In this document: positions 45,914 to 56,019 of the stretch, one piece after another
Numbering within the stretch: position 1 is the stretch's first letter
How the letters are laid out: every line of letters begins with the position of its first letter
Assembly: GCF_000294775.2 (NCBI RefSeq)
Contig: NZ_CP015506.1
Location: 3,881,501-3,945,500, forward strand
DNA length: 64,000 bases
Direction of reading: 5' to 3'
Origin: Cytobacillus oceanisediminis 2691
GTDB taxonomy: Bacteria > Bacillota > Bacilli > Bacillales > Cytobacillaceae
The notes under the pieces: model-generated
Told to the model about the DNA's origin: nothing
The model's input: only the letters and a program-made list of their open reading frames with translations
Databases searched by the model: none
Made by a program: the position numbers and the translations under genes

Positions 45914-46675
45914 CTATTTGTCTCCTTCCATGGACGCTACAAAGATATCCGAGAAGTTTCTGTCCTGCTCGACCTGTATTTCTTTGCGCTTGATTAACTC
46001 CAGCACCGCCAAGAAAGTAACCACTATATGTTCTCTGTCTGATATTGGAAAAAGGTCGGTGAATTTTTTCCTCCCCTTAAAATTCCTTAATTGGTCCACA
46101 ATTTCAGACATCCGCTTCTCTATGGGAATCTCCTGACGGGCAACTTTCGCAGAAAGCGGCCTTTGCAGTTTCTTCCTTCTTAATAACTTTTGCAGAGCAC
46201 CAAGCATATCATAAAGACTTACATTCAAATCAGCTTTTTCCTGCTGAGAATCATTCACATATTCTGAAAGGTCTGCAGGCGGCTTTGTATACATTAAACT
46301 TCTATCCTGTTCGCGCTCCTTAAGCTCTTCTGCAGCTTCCTTATATTTACGGTATTCAATCAGCCGTTCTACAAGTTCATCTCTTGGATCTTCCTCCATT
46401 TCCATTCCAAATTCATCCTCCAGCTCTTCCTCTTCATGCTTTGGCAGGAGCATTTTGCTTTTAATAGCCAGCAGTGTAGCTGCCATCACAAGATATTCGC
46501 TTGCTACGTCAAGCTGGAGCTCTTTCATTGTATGTATATAAATGAGGTATTGCTCGGTTATTTCTGATACAGGAATGTCATAGATATCGATTTCCAGCCG
46601 ATTGATAAGATGAAGAAGGAGATCCAGCGGCCCCTCGAACGCATCTATTTTTACGTTATAATGATCATATTGCAT
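45914..46675 (-). CDS. scpA: Segregation and condensation protein ScpA
   Basis: Kleisin subunit of the SMC complex, 253 residues, that bridges the SMC heads and binds ScpB in its centre. The N-terminal domain has the family sequence [17 protein letters not shown] and [15 protein letters not shown] mid region is acidic ([18 protein letters not shown]) and the C-terminal winged helix carries [13 protein letters not shown]. The ATG at 46675 has GGTGGG upstream; earlier in-frame ATGs do not match the family. Confidence 0.96.
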   Translation of the reverse strand: MQYDHYNVKIDAFEGPLDLLLHLINRLEIDIYDIPVSEITEQYLIYIHTMKELQLDVASEYLVMAATLLAIKSKMLLPKHEEEELEDEFGMEMEEDPRDELVERLIEYRKYKEAAEELKEREQDRSLMYTKPPADLSEYVNDSQQEKADLNVSLYDMLGALQKLLRRKKLQRPLSAKVARQEIPIEKRMSEIVDQLRNFKGRKKFTDLFPISDREHIVVTFLAVLELIKRKEIQVEQDRNFSDIFVASMEGDK

Positions 46676-46886
46676 AAATACCCACCAAATTTTCCTAATA
46701 TTGATTCCGTTAAACGCCAAAAGACTATATCTAGTATAGATTATTCATTAATGTTATCCAATAGAAAAATAACCCTGATGTCCGGAATGCCCCCAATTTC
46801 ATTTTCAAATTTTTTTGATGCGCCCAATCATTCAGGCAATTGCCTACATACGATGTATGGAAATAAAGATACAGGAGGTATTTTGA

Positions 46887-46985
46887 ATGTCTAATTCTGG
46901 ATTTGGAGATTGCGGAACCGGGTTTGCTTTAATTGTAGTGTTGTTCATCCTTTTAATTATTGTAGGAGCTTCCTGGTGCTTCTAA
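46887..46985 (+). CDS. YjcZ family sporulation microprotein
   Basis: A 32-residue protein: a short N-terminus with glycines (MSNSGFGDCGTG), then a membrane segment FALIVVLFILLIIVGASW. This is the YjcZ-type sporulation protein pattern (glycine-rich head, ALIVVLFILLIIVG). A perfect AGGAGG lies eight bases before the ATG. Such proteins are short, often several per genome, and their exact role is unknown. It stands alone between scpA and ypuF, and a terminator follows. Confidence 0.9.
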   Translation: MSNSGFGDCGTGFALIVVLFILLIIVGASWCF

Positions 46986-47097
46986 ATTGTTGCGTTAAAT
47001 ACAGTAAATAACAAATTCAGCACTTTGCTGGCTGGACCTGAAAAAGGATTGCCTTTCAGAGACCAGCCAGAAGCGCCAAAATATACGTGTTCAAAAG

Positions 47098-47125
47098 CCC
47101 GGTTAAATCGCCGGGTTTTTATTTT
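47098..47125 (+). terminator. Intrinsic terminator after the YjcZ gene
   Basis: CCCGG and CCGGG pair across an 8-base loop, followed by TTTTTATTTTT. It is 112 bases past the microprotein stop and may also insulate ypuF. Confidence 0.75.
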
Positions 47126-47182
47126 TCTGATAACCGCTTCTCCTATGTTAAAATAAAGAAAGAATTGTCAAGGAGTGAAAGT

Positions 47183-47688
47183 ATGTATCCTGATGCATAT
47201 ATCGAGTTCATGGTCCATTTTCATGGTGACCGTGATTATTTTGAATGTCACGAAATACTGGAGGAATACTGGAAGAATACAGATCGAAACAATAAAAGTT
47301 CTACATGGGTTGGGCTAATTCTCATGGCAGTTTCTTTTTATCATCATCGCAGAGAAAATAATAATGGTGCCGAACGTACTCTCCGCAAAGGAATCGGCAT
47401 ATTGGAGTGCAGTCCTGCAGATTTGACGGCACTGGGACTTAATGCAGATCAATTGATGAAAGACCTTAAGGACAGGCTCGAGCTGATACAAAAAGGCGGT
47501 AAGTACACGAGCGTTAATTTGCCAATAACAGACCACTTGCTTAAGGAAAAATGCATGGATGTTTGCTCCTCCAAGGGATTTGCCTGGTGCTCTGACAGCA
47601 TTCTACTGGATAAAGAAATTGTTCACCGCCATAAAAGAAGAGATAGAACAATGGTCATTAAAGAGAGACTGGATGCCCTGAATCAGAA

Positions 47689-47704
<16 letters not shown>
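47183..47704 (+). CDS. ypuF: DUF309 family protein (YpuF)
   Basis: A 173-residue soluble protein with the DUF309 signature FHGDRDYFECHEILEEYWK at residues 12-30, where the conserved E, C, H, E, E and W are visible. A helical region with HHRRENNNGAERTLRKG follows. Members are often near riboflavin or scp genes in Bacillus. Biochemical role unknown; the conserved residues suggest a metal site, but this is inference. The start at 47183 has AAGGAG nine bases upstream. Confidence 0.9.
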
Positions 47705-48091
<387 letters not shown>

Positions 48092-48246
48092 TCATTATTT
48101 GAATAAAAACATCATAACTATTTTTCCCACTTTTTAATATTTATAAACTTACCATAACAGTATATGTATTCATGCTGAATGTTGCTATTTTCGAATAAAA
48201 ACCGTATAATCCATTGCCTTAGCGCCTTTTTTGATACAAGACGGCT

Positions 48247-48333
48247 CTAAACTATAAAAAACCAGTAAACCAGTCCCCATCCGATACTTAAGACAAGCAA
48301 TAAAATAAAAAGAAGCCAATTGCTTTTTTTCAT
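48247..48333 (-). CDS. Hypothetical 28-residue membrane microprotein
   Basis: A short open frame starting MKKSNWLLFILLLVLSIGWG and ending in WFFIV, with AAGGAATC just before the ATG. One hydrophobic helix spans nearly the whole product. I do not recognise a family and the coding status is uncertain. It would lie upstream of ribT in the same direction, in an otherwise gene-free interval (48083-48570). The rest of that interval shows no repeat or RNA structure that I recognise. Confidence 0.4.
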   Translation of the reverse strand: MKKSNWLLFILLLVLSIGWGLVYWFFIV

Positions 48334-48570
48334 GATTCCTTACTGCCCCCATTTATATAAATCCTATGACTCACAAACTATCATTCATTTTACACTATTC
48401 TTTTTGATAATTCCATTCTGCTTGCTGAAATAGGCATTTTGAGCTAATGTTTCAGGTAAAGAAGAATTGAAACTTTTCCGCATAAGAATCGTCTATTTAC
48501 AGGAAGCCATTATAATTAAGGCAGACTTGTCATACATGGCTTACCTATTTTTGCTTCGGGAGGAAACCGC

Positions 48571-49440
48571 ATGAAATGGAATAAAATGCTTGCGCTATTC
48601 ATGATTTCGCTATTATTTATTATGCCGATACAGGCATTTGCCGATATGGCAGAAGGTGACGTAATTGTCACCCTAGGAGAGAATCTATCAGAAGAACAAA
48701 AAAATATGCTTCTGGCTGAAATGAAAGCTCCGAAAGATGCGGCCATCATTACTGTTTCAAATGAAGAAGAACATAAATATCTTGGCAATTATATCTCTAA
48801 AGCTTTAATAGGCACGAGAGCGATATCTTCTTCAGCTGTCACAATAGCAAAACAAGGCTCCGGACTTGAAGTTGAGACAAAGAATATCAACTGGGTTACT
48901 GATGAAATGTATATTAATGCCTTGATTACTGCAGGTGTAAAAGATGCGAAAATCTATATAACAGCTCCTGCGAATGTTTCCGGAACAGCTGCCTTAACAG
49001 GCATCATCAAGGCATATGAAATTTCGGCCGAAAAAACAATCCCTGAAGAAGTAAAACAGGCGGCTAATGAAGAAATGGTCGAAACAGCTAAGCTTGGCGA
49101 TTCGGTCGGAAACGAGAATGCTGCTGCTTTAATTGCCAAAATTAAAGAGGAAATTGCAAAAAACTCACCTGAAACCGATGCAGAACTAAGAACTATTATC
49201 GAAAATGCCGCCAAGGAACTCGGCATCACTCTGACTGAACAGGAGATTTTAAGTTTAATAGATTTGTTCAACAAGCTGAAAGAGCTTGATATCGACTGGA
49301 ATCAGGTCGGCGAGCAGCTTAACCAGGCAAAAGACAAAATATCCAAATACCTTGAAAGTGAAGAAGGCCAAGGTTTTTTAGAAAGTTTAAAGCGTTTTTT
49401 TGTGAGTGTAATAGACGCTGTTAAAGCCTTCTTCTCTTAA
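48571..49440 (+). CDS. ypuA: DUF1002 family secreted protein (YpuA)
   Basis: A 289-residue exported protein. A signal peptide (residues 1-25, ending QAFAD) is followed by an alpha/beta domain with DVIVTLGENLSEEQK and NYISKALIGTRAISSSAVT. A helical C-terminal part follows (about 160-289). Membrane attachment by the end segment is not evident. In B. subtilis YpuA is under envelope-stress control; no function is established to me. GGGAGG precedes the ATG. It converges on lysA with a shared terminator. Confidence 0.9.
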   Translation: MKWNKMLALFMISLLFIMPIQAFADMAEGDVIVTLGENLSEEQKNMLLAEMKAPKDAAIITVSNEEEHKYLGNYISKALIGTRAISSSAVTIAKQGSGLEVETKNINWVTDEMYINALITAGVKDAKIYITAPANVSGTAALTGIIKAYEISAEKTIPEEVKQAANEEMVETAKLGDSVGNENAAALIAKIKEEIAKNSPETDAELRTIIENAAKELGITLTEQEILSLIDLFNKLKELDIDWNQVGEQLNQAKDKISKYLESEEGQGFLESLKRFFVSVIDAVKAFFS

Positions 49441-49474
49441 AAAATTAAGCTGCCTTGACGGGCAGCTTAATTTT
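49441..49474. terminator. Bidirectional terminator between ypuA and lysA
   Basis: AAAATTAAGCTGCC and GGCAGCTTAATTTT form a perfect 14-bp stem with a 6-base loop and T-tracts on both strands. It sits between convergent genes and overlaps the lysA stop region. Confidence 0.95.
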
Positions 49475-50786
49475 TTATTTTTTCATTGATTGGCAAATCC
49501 AATCTTAAAATGTCCTCGTATGTTTCTCTTTTAACAACCAGCTTTGCCTCTCCATTTTCAATAAAAACGACAGGCGGCCTTGGAATTCGGTTATAGTTGT
49601 TTGCCATGGAATAGCCGTATGCGCCGGTGCAGAAAACCGCCAAGAGGTCTTGATCCCCTGCTTTTGGAAGAGGCAAATCCCAAATAAGCATATCGCCTGA
49701 TTCACAGCATTTACCGGCAATTGATACTGTCTCTTCGGGTTTATCCAATACCCGGTTTGCCAATACCGCTTCATATTTAGCCTGATAAAGAGCCGGCCTG
49801 ATATTGTCACTCATGCCGCCGTCCACAGCCAGATAATTTCTGACATTTGGAACCTCTTTGCGTGATCCCGTCTGGTATAAAGTTGTCCCTGCATCTCCCA
49901 CAAGGGAGCGCCCCGGCTCAATCCAAATTTCCGGCATCTTCATTGAGTAATGTTCAGCCTGTTTCTTAACTTCCCCAATGATTTCTTCAACATATTGAGA
50001 TGCATGAATCGGATCATCATCTTCTGTATAGCGGATTCCAAAACCTCCGCCTAAGTTAAGCACTATAGGTTCATAAGCATGCTTTTCTTTCCATTCTGCC
50101 ATCTTTTCAAAAATTTTCTTGGCAGCCAAAATGAATCCTGTTGTATCGAAAATCTGAGAACCGATATGACAATGCAGTCCAAGTGTTTCGATCCAGCTTG
50201 AATTCAGCGCTTTTTGTAAAGCCGTTTCCGCCTGTCCATTCTGAAGGTCAAACCCAAATTTTGAATCTTCCTGGCCAGTTAAGATATAATCATGGGTATG
50301 GGCTTCAATTCCAGGTGTAACCCTCAGTAAGATTTTTGTCCTGGCTGCAAGAGATTCGCAAATCTCCTCTAATAATTCCAGCTCATAAAAATTATCGACA
50401 ACAATACAGCCGACCTGATTCTTAAGAGCCATTTTCAATTCTTCTCTGCTTTTATTATTCCCGTGAAAATGAATTCTTTCAGGTGGAAAATCTGCAGCAA
50501 GAGCCGTGTATAACTCTCCGCCTGAAACTACATCCAAAGAAAGACCTTCTTCATCAACAAGCTGAACCATGGCCACTGTAGAAAAAGCTTTGCTTGCATA
50601 TGCCACTTGTGCTTTTATTCCAAGCTTATCGAAAGTCTGCTTAAATCCCCTTGCCCGTTCTCTTATTAATGCCACATCATATACGTATAAAGGTGTTCCA
50701 AATTGACCGGCAAGATCGACTGTGTCCATACCGCCAATTTCAAGATGCCCTTTTTCATTTACCTTCATGGTGCCGTGAAAATACAT
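49467..50786 (-). CDS. lysA: Diaminopimelate decarboxylase
   Basis: PLP enzyme that decarboxylates meso-diaminopimelate to L-lysine, the last step of lysine synthesis. The 439-residue protein has the PLP lysine in VAYASKAFSTV (about residue 61), and LHCHIGSQIFDT, LNLGGGFGIRY, the substrate-binding EPGRSLVGDAG and GAYGYSMANNYNRIPRP. Ribosome-binding site GAGGGGG. It follows the spoVA cluster in the same direction, as in B. subtilis, where read-through supplies DAP handling in sporulation. No lysine riboswitch is recognisable upstream. Confidence 0.97.
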   Translation of the reverse strand: MYFHGTMKVNEKGHLEIGGMDTVDLAGQFGTPLYVYDVALIRERARGFKQTFDKLGIKAQVAYASKAFSTVAMVQLVDEEGLSLDVVSGGELYTALAADFPPERIHFHGNNKSREELKMALKNQVGCIVVDNFYELELLEEICESLAARTKILLRVTPGIEAHTHDYILTGQEDSKFGFDLQNGQAETALQKALNSSWIETLGLHCHIGSQIFDTTGFILAAKKIFEKMAEWKEKHAYEPIVLNLGGGFGIRYTEDDDPIHASQYVEEIIGEVKKQAEHYSMKMPEIWIEPGRSLVGDAGTTLYQTGSRKEVPNVRNYLAVDGGMSDNIRPALYQAKYEAVLANRVLDKPEETVSIAGKCCESGDMLIWDLPLPKAGDQDLLAVFCTGAYGYSMANNYNRIPRPPVVFIENGEAKLVVKRETYEDILRLDLPINEKIKN

Positions 50787-50863
50787 GGTTCCCCCTCTTC
50801 CTTTTCCGCAGGAGCCAGGCCAGGTTCCCCTGCCCCCGTGATTAATCAGTTTATGAAAGAAAA

Positions 50864-50887
50864 AGACAGCTGCGTAAGAGACTGTCT
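50864..50887 (-). terminator. Possible terminator after spoVAF
   Basis: AGACAG and CTGTCT pair across a 12-base loop, followed by TTTTTCTTTC on the minus strand. The stem is short and weak, so read-through into lysA is likely. Confidence 0.45.
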
Positions 50888-50971
50888 ATTCTGTTTCCTT
50901 TAATCCTTTATTTAATTAAAAAAACTTTACCATATTTCGTGTATTTCCGCAATCGGCATTACGCGTATTTC

Positions 50972-52456
50972 TTATTTAACAGGCTGCTTATAACGATTTT
51001 TAGTCTGGACAATACTCGGCCTGATCTTTGAACCGGGCATGGAACGGCGAATCAGGATTTGGGTTAAAGCCACCGGGCTGAATGGAATAAATGGCCATAG
51101 ATATGGTGTATTTAAAGATTTAATGCTTGCCAGCAGGAGAATGATTAGTGTGAGTCCCACGACTAGGCCGGGTGTATGGAAAATGGCAACTGCCACAAGC
51201 AAACACAATCGCAGAATTTTATTGGCAATGCTCAGTTCATAGCTTGGTGTCGTATATGTTCCAATTGCCGAAAGTGATACATATAAAATGACTTCAGGAA
51301 CAAATAGGCCAACATCTATGGCAATTTGGCCTATAAGTACAGCGGCTATTAAGCCCATAGCTGTTGAAAGCGGTGTAGGTGTATGGATGGCTGCAATCCT
51401 TAGAAACTCAATTCCGATGTCTGCAAGAAACAGCTGGGCTATGACAGGCACATTCGTTTCTTCGTTTGGTCCGATAAACGCGATCCTTTCAGGCAGAAGC
51501 GAAGGCTCCAAAACAAACAAGAACCATAGCGGCAAAAGCACAACAGAAGCCAAGAGACCTAAAAAGCGAATCCAGCGGACAAATGTGCCGACAGCTGGCG
51601 ATTGCCTGTATTCTTCCGCATGCTGTAAATGATGGAAATAAGTAGTAGGTGTTATAATCACACTTGGTGAAGTATCAACAAAAACAATAACATGCCCTTC
51701 AAGCAAATGGGCTGCTGCCACATCTGCCCTTTCCGTATACCGTACCAGCGGGAAGGGATTGTAACCCTGTTTCAGTATAAATTCTTCAACTGTTTTATCA
51801 GCCATGGTAATGCCATCTATTTCAATGGCTTTTATTTCTTTTCTAATTAAATCAACTAAATCCTGATTGGCCACATCTTTAATGAAACCAATGGCAACAT
51901 CCGTTTTAGACCTTTCACCTACGCGCATTATCTCAAATCGCAGTCTCTCATCCCTAATTCTTCTGCGGGTTAAGGCCGTGTTTACTATAATATTTTCTAC
52001 ATAGCCATCTCTTGATCCGCGGACAACTTTTTCAGTATCCGGCTCCTGAGGGGTTCTGCCGGGATAGCTTCTGACATCGATGACAAGCCCTTCTCCCTCT
52101 CCCTCGCCTACAACCACAATTAGACCTGAGAGCACCTGATCGACCAGCTCATCCATTGTTTTAATGTGTTCAATTGATTGATGCCTCAGCCTGTTTTCAA
52201 TGATTTTAAAAAGGTTAGCGGAAAGTTTTTCACTGTCATTGATTCCAACCAATCCCTCAATGATAGCAATGATATAATTCGTATCCGTTAATCCGTTAAT
52301 ATAATAGAAATGTACATCCTTCCTTAAGATCGTTAGCTTTCTGACACCCAGATCGAAGCTTTCTCCCAGGCCGACTCTATTTTTCATATATTTTTCAATT
52401 TCATGTACGGATTCAAATATGGGTGTCTTATCTTCTTTCGTCTTCCTTTGTGCCAT
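50972..52456 (-). CDS. spoVAF: Stage V sporulation protein AF
   Basis: GerA-type membrane protein of 494 residues, homologous to the A subunits of germinant receptors and found with FigP/SpoVAEA as a germination amplifier in B. subtilis. The N-terminal soluble domain (about 1-290) has [30 protein letters not shown] cluster of about five membrane segments lies at 300-465. The start at 52456 has GGAG eight bases upstream and overlaps the end of spoVAEA by 29 bases. It is the last spoVA gene before lysA. Confidence 0.95.
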   Translation of the reverse strand: MAQRKTKEDKTPIFESVHEIEKYMKNRVGLGESFDLGVRKLTILRKDVHFYYINGLTDTNYIIAIIEGLVGINDSEKLSANLFKIIENRLRHQSIEHIKTMDELVDQVLSGLIVVVGEGEGEGLVIDVRSYPGRTPQEPDTEKVVRGSRDGYVENIIVNTALTRRRIRDERLRFEIMRVGERSKTDVAIGFIKDVANQDLVDLIRKEIKAIEIDGITMADKTVEEFILKQGYNPFPLVRYTERADVAAAHLLEGHVIVFVDTSPSVIITPTTYFHHLQHAEEYRQSPAVGTFVRWIRFLGLLASVVLLPLWFLFVLEPSLLPERIAFIGPNEETNVPVIAQLFLADIGIEFLRIAAIHTPTPLSTAMGLIAAVLIGQIAIDVGLFVPEVILYVSLSAIGTYTTPSYELSIANKILRLCLLVAVAIFHTPGLVVGLTLIILLLASIKSLNTPYLWPFIPFSPVALTQILIRRSMPGSKIRPSIVQTKNRYKQPVK

Positions 52457-53018
52457 AATAGCCGCTCCTTTCCAATACAAGTTCTACTGCCTTTTTAGTA
52501 ATCGGTGATCCTGCATCATAATGATCTTTTTTGGACATCTTCCCGATATCGCCAATTCCCACGATTATCGGCACATCCAGCTGATCCAGACAATAAACGG
52601 TATCACCATTGATTCTGCCTATTTCCATCTCGGGAACTCCAAACTTATCAACTCCGTAGGGGGTTAATTCGCCATTATTATCAATACACACATCTACTTT
52701 TGTCCATTCGGCCTGTCTTGTTTTTGAGGCAACTGCTATGATTCCCAGAACATCGATATCCTTATGGCACGCAACATATTTCAGCGCATTCTCTCCAGTT
52801 CCCTCCCCGATAAACCCGCTGTCATCAAACATAACCAGGACAGGATCATGGGAAACCTTTTTTATTAGCTTGACGATTTGCTGACCGGTTAAGATTGAAG
52901 GGTTTCCATGCGACAAGGACAAACATCTTCCTCCGATTTCCTTAGCAACAAGTTCAACTGTCTTCCTTGCAAAATCGTCTCCATCTGTTATAAGAATGAC
53001 GTGCCTCCGTTCATCCAT
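52428..53018 (-). CDS. spoVAEA: Stage V sporulation protein AE-a (SpoVAEa)
   Basis: Soluble 196-residue protein of the spoVA operon, partner of SpoVAF in B. subtilis. The family motif [20 protein letters not shown] begins near residue 5, and [16 protein letters not shown] and [15 protein letters not shown] follow. The start at 53018 has AAAGGA nine bases upstream. An earlier ATG has no site. In B. subtilis spoVAC, spoVAD and spoVAEb precede this gene, but here the next upstream gene is spoVAB, 56 bases away. Confidence 0.93.
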   Translation of the reverse strand: MDERRHVILITDGDDFARKTVELVAKEIGGRCLSLSHGNPSILTGQQIVKLIKKVSHDPVLVMFDDSGFIGEGTGENALKYVACHKDIDVLGIIAVASKTRQAEWTKVDVCIDNNGELTPYGVDKFGVPEMEIGRINGDTVYCLDQLDVPIIVGIGDIGKMSKKDHYDAGSPITKKAVELVLERSGYYGTKEDERR

Positions 53019-53074
53019 AGCGGCTTTTCCTTTCCGAATCCTCATTTTTTCTTTAAATATGCCCAGCCGATTGC

Positions 53075-53497
53075 TTATTTATTTACAAAATAAATCCATT
53101 GAAACAGTGATCCGAACACCTTTCCAAATACAAATGCCATTAATAAAATCGCAATTTTCCCATCCACTCCGATTCTTTTCGCAAGGATTGGAAATACATT
53201 CAAAACTTCGGTTAAAGCTGCTGCCAGCATTCCAATAAATATTCCCGACGCGAGCCCCAGGGGGATTAAAAGCAGCGGTGTTAACTGGAGCACCGGATCC
53301 CATAAAGTTGCCAGGGCACCTACCAAAGCACCCATAACAACTGCAGCTTCATAATGATGGATCATTTTCATCGTTTTGGTCAGCTGGGTCAGCCTCGGGA
53401 TAATGCCTAAAACAGCCAGAAAGGCAACGAACCCTGAACCAACAGCGAGCCCCCCCGCAAATCCAATGATCATTACCAGGACAACATTAATGGTCAT
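53075..53497 (-). CDS. spoVAB: Stage V sporulation protein AB
   Basis: Integral membrane protein of 140 residues with about four membrane segments and the conserved glycine-rich [15 protein letters not shown] and [18 protein letters not shown]. It is needed for dipicolinic-acid uptake in sporulation in B. subtilis, with the other SpoVA proteins. The ATG at 53497 has GGAG nine bases before. The gene overlaps spoVAA by 11-14 bases, which couples the two. Confidence 0.94.
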   Translation of the reverse strand: MTINVVLVMIIGFAGGLAVGSGFVAFLAVLGIIPRLTQLTKTMKMIHHYEAAVVMGALVGALATLWDPVLQLTPLLLIPLGLASGIFIGMLAAALTEVLNVFPILAKRIGVDGKIAILLMAFVFGKVFGSLFQWIYFVNK

Positions 53498-54107
53498 CAA
53501 GATACTTCATACTCTCCTTGTTTTCTTTCAATGCAACATAATTATCAAGATCCAGCTGATAATTGAACATTTCCACTTCCAATGGGCTAGGCTCTTCATT
53601 AAGCCGCTTCTTAAAAACATGATTAAAGAATATGATCATGCCGAGCCCCAGGCCTATGGAATAGGGAATTTGAAAAATGAGGGGCTTTCTGTCCACTTCC
53701 CCAGTTATGAGAGTGTAAATTCTAAGCTGTACAGCCTGCATGCTCACATCTTCATGAAAATTCATAATTGCCAGGGCGGCACCAATAAACAGAAGCAGCC
53801 AAACCAGCAGGAAAAGAGGGAATGATACTTTTTGCTTTTTTGTAACAACCTCAACTATCGATTGAGCCGGCCCAATCGACTGGACCTCCAGGTTTGAAAA
53901 TAATTGGGTAATGGCACGAATTACCTTCATAACGTCAATTATCACAATATTTTGGTCATGCTCATTTACTTTATATAGCGGAAGTGCACAAAGCTTTACA
54001 TAAATATCATCATCGGCAATGACCTGTGCAATATCTTTAAGCAGTATTATCTGATTGGGCCGTATTTGCAGACGGTGCCGCAAGCGAATATAAACTGTTT
54101 TCTCCAA
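53487..54107 (-). CDS. spoVAA: Stage V sporulation protein AA
   Basis: A 206-residue membrane-associated protein, first in the spoVA cluster. The N-terminal soluble domain starts LEKTVYIRLRHRLQIRPNQI. Two membrane segments lie near residues 90-112 and 140-160, and the C-terminus is basic and hydrophilic. I take the TTG at 54107 as start because it aligns with the B. subtilis protein (206 residues) and is preceded by GTGAG. An upstream TTG would add six residues. A sigma-G promoter lies about 80 bases upstream. Confidence 0.93.
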   Translation of the reverse strand: MEKTVYIRLRHRLQIRPNQIILLKDIAQVIADDDIYVKLCALPLYKVNEHDQNIVIIDVMKVIRAITQLFSNLEVQSIGPAQSIVEVVTKKQKVSFPLFLLVWLLLFIGAALAIMNFHEDVSMQAVQLRIYTLITGEVDRKPLIFQIPYSIGLGLGMIIFFNHVFKKRLNEEPSPLEVEMFNYQLDLDNYVALKENKESMKYLDDH

Positions 54108-54189
54108 AACGCTCACTTCCCACAAAGTGATTTCCTTTTTATAAACTTGGTACGACTATTTAGAGCGTTTCCGCTTTTGTGTCTATATT

Positions 54190-54219
54190 TAGTATGAGTT
54201 ACATATATTAGCTTCATGA
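54190..54219 (-). promoter_or_regulatory. Sigma-G promoter of the spoVA cluster
   Basis: On the minus strand CATACTA (54190-54196) is a perfect sigma-G -10. TCATG (54215-54219; 4 of 5 to the GHATR -35) lies 18 bases upstream. The first nucleotide of the RNA would be about 75 bases before the spoVAA start. spoVA is sigma-G controlled in B. subtilis. Confidence 0.75.
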
Positions 54220-54238
54220 ACTCCAATAATTGGCTGTT

Positions 54239-54285
54239 TAGAAAAGCAGCAGAAGTGGGGGATCTAGACAGTTATCGATGTCCAA
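54239..54285 (+). repeat. Dispersed repeat family B, fragment (copy 4)
   Basis: Only the two ends are left: agaaaagcagc followed by the right end ctagacagttatcgatgtcc. It lies between sigF and spoVAA. Confidence 0.65.
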
Positions 54286-54320
54286 AGCTTTATGCTTTGG
54301 TATTTTGAAAATAAAAAAAA

Positions 54321-54352
54321 AGACCGGATGGATTTATATATCCATTCGATCT
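54321..54352 (-). terminator. Intrinsic terminator overlapping the end of sigF
   Basis: AGATCGAATGGA pairs with TCCATCCGGTCT with one mismatch and one wobble across an AT loop. The stem is followed by TTTTTTTT on the minus strand. It includes the last codons of sigF. Confidence 0.85.
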
Positions 54353-55092
54353 TTCATTTGCTGGAGTATCTTTTTTTCAAGACGCGATACCTGAACCTGG
54401 GAAATACCAAGCCTTGCTGCCACTTCAGATTGAGTCTGATCTTTATAATAGCGCAAATAAACTATCAGTCTTTCCCGCTCATCCAATTCGCGGATCGCTT
54501 CTTTTAGAGCTATTTTATCAAACCATTTCCCTTCATTGCCATCATCTATCTGATCGAGCAGCGTTATGGGATCTCCATCATTTTCATAAACTGTTTCATG
54601 TATTGATGAAGGTATCCGGCTTGCTTCCTGGGCTAGGATAATATCTTCCGGAGAGATTTCCAGAAACTCGGAAAGCTCTGTAACTGTTGGGATGCGGCCA
54701 AGCGTTTTTGATAGCTCATCTTTGGCCTTCCTGATTTTATTGCCCATTTCCTTCAATGAACGGCTTACCTTCACCGTTCCATCATCGCGGATGAATCTTT
54801 GGATTTCTCCGATAATCATTGGAACCGCATAGGTTGAAAACTTCACATCATAACTGAGATCAAATTTATCAACCGATTTCAACAAGCCAATACAGCCAAT
54901 TTGGAAAAGGTCATCCGGTTCATATCCTCTATTCAAGAATCTCTGGACGACAGACCAGACAAGACGCATATTTTTTTGAACAATTTTGTCTCTCGCACCC
55001 TGATCTCCGCTTTGGCTTTGCTTTATAAGCTCCTTGACTTCATTGTCCTTTAAATAGGTTTGGCCCTTCTCTGCTTTAACCTCCACATCCAT
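54334..55092 (-). CDS. sigF: RNA polymerase sigma factor SigF
   Basis: First forespore-specific sigma factor, 252 residues, held by SpoIIAB until the septum forms. The sequence shows region 2 (GDQGARDKIVQKNMRLV, YEPDDLFQIGCIGLLKSVDKFD, FSTYAVPMIIGEIQRFIRDD), region 3 and region 4 with SQTEVAARLGISQVQVSRLEKKIL-type helix-turn-helix. AAGGGAG precedes the ATG. It lies 12 bases after spoIIAB. SigF should transcribe dacF and early forespore genes. Confidence 0.97.
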   Translation of the reverse strand: MDVEVKAEKGQTYLKDNEVKELIKQSQSGDQGARDKIVQKNMRLVWSVVQRFLNRGYEPDDLFQIGCIGLLKSVDKFDLSYDVKFSTYAVPMIIGEIQRFIRDDGTVKVSRSLKEMGNKIRKAKDELSKTLGRIPTVTELSEFLEISPEDIILAQEASRIPSSIHETVYENDGDPITLLDQIDDGNEGKWFDKIALKEAIRELDERERLIVYLRYYKDQTQSEVAARLGISQVQVSRLEKKILQQMKDRMDI

Positions 55093-55104
55093 AGCAAGAC
55101 TCCC

Positions 55105-55545
55105 TTAATTGCATAGCATTTTACTATTTGATAAATGCTTCCTTAATCGGATCTCTGTGCCTATCCCCGGCTGCGATTTGATTTCGATTTCGTCCATGAA
55201 ATTTTCCATGATGGTAAAGCCCATACCTGATCTTTCCAGTTCAGGCTTTGTTGTAAATAACGGCTGACGTGCCTCCTCCACATCCATAATTCCAAGGCCT
55301 TTATCCTTAATGGTCAAATCAATGAATCCATCTTCAATCAGGACAGAAATATAGACAATCCCATTAGGATCATTTTCATATCCGTGAATAATGGAGTTGG
55401 TTACAGCTTCGGAAACGACAGTTTTAATTTCTGTCAGTTCATCCATTGTCGGATCAAGCTGAGCAATAAAAGCAGCAACAGTGACACGAGCGAATGATTC
55501 ATTTTGGCTAAGTGCGCTGAATTCGAGGTTCATCACATTTTTCAT
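55105..55545 (-). CDS. spoIIAB: Anti-sigma-F factor and SpoIIAA kinase SpoIIAB
   Basis: Protein serine kinase of 146 residues in the GHKL ATPase family. It binds SigF and inactivates it, and phosphorylates SpoIIAA. The N box is [18 protein letters not shown], the G1 box is DKGLGI, and the G2 box is [17 protein letters not shown]. It lies 3 bases after spoIIAA and 12 before sigF, so stoichiometric translation is likely. Confidence 0.97.
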   Translation of the reverse strand: MKNVMNLEFSALSQNESFARVTVAAFIAQLDPTMDELTEIKTVVSEAVTNSIIHGYENDPNGIVYISVLIEDGFIDLTIKDKGLGIMDVEEARQPLFTTKPELERSGMGFTIMENFMDEIEIKSQPGIGTEIRLRKHLSNSKMLCN

Positions 55546-55548
55546 ATT

Positions 55549-55899
55549 TCAGGCAACCCCCAATCTTTGCAGTGCGTTTTCTTCTGTCGGTTCTAAACGG
55601 ATAATCTTAAATAAACCCGACATATCAAATAGTCTCTGCACCGCTGGAGAAATGGCACAAACAACCATTTCACCATGCTTTTGTTTGATTTGTTTGTATC
55701 TGCCCAAAATAACTCCCAACCCTGAACTATCCATAAAAGAAAGCTGCTCAAGGTTTAAAATAATGTGATGGATGTCATGCTCTTCAATCGCCCTTGTTGC
55801 CTGTTCACGCAGCTCATCTGCCGAATGGTGGTCCAGCTCCCCGCTTAAACGAATACATAAGACATCATGCTTCACTTCCAAATTAATGTTAAGACTCAC
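55549..55899 (-). CDS. spoIIAA: Anti-anti-sigma factor SpoIIAA
   Basis: STAS-domain protein of 116 residues that frees SigF by capturing SpoIIAB when dephosphorylated. The phosphorylation site is in [17 protein letters not shown] (Ser of DSSG). The start is GTG at 55899, eight bases after AAGGAGG; the upstream in-frame ATG has no site and would add residues not seen in the family. First gene of the spoIIA operon. The promoter and leader are described separately. Confidence 0.96.
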   Translation of the reverse strand: MSLNINLEVKHDVLCIRLSGELDHHSADELREQATRAIEEHDIHHIILNLEQLSFMDSSGLGVILGRYKQIKQKHGEMVVCAISPAVQRLFDMSGLFKIIRLEPTEENALQRLGVA

Positions 55900-55963
55900 T
55901 ATCTTAGCCTCCTTATCTGGTACCCGCAACTGAAAAAGCCGCTAATACTCCATGCTCTTTCTC

Positions 55964-56003
55964 CGGATAGGATAAGCCGGAATATCAAAAAATTCCGGTA
56001 TCC
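55964..56003 (-). other. Leader stem-loop of the spoIIA transcript
   Basis: CCGGAAT and ATTCCGG form the top stem, with a lower GGATA/TATCC pair. There is no T-run behind it. It falls inside the expected leader between the sigma-H promoter and the spoIIAA start, so it would be transcribed. Confidence 0.6.
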
Positions 56004-56019
56004 GCCCTTATAGTGAGTC

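Noticed and set aside
50787-50971. Possible lysine riboswitch upstream of lysA
   Set aside because: The interval is under 190 bases and shows none of the conserved L-box motifs.
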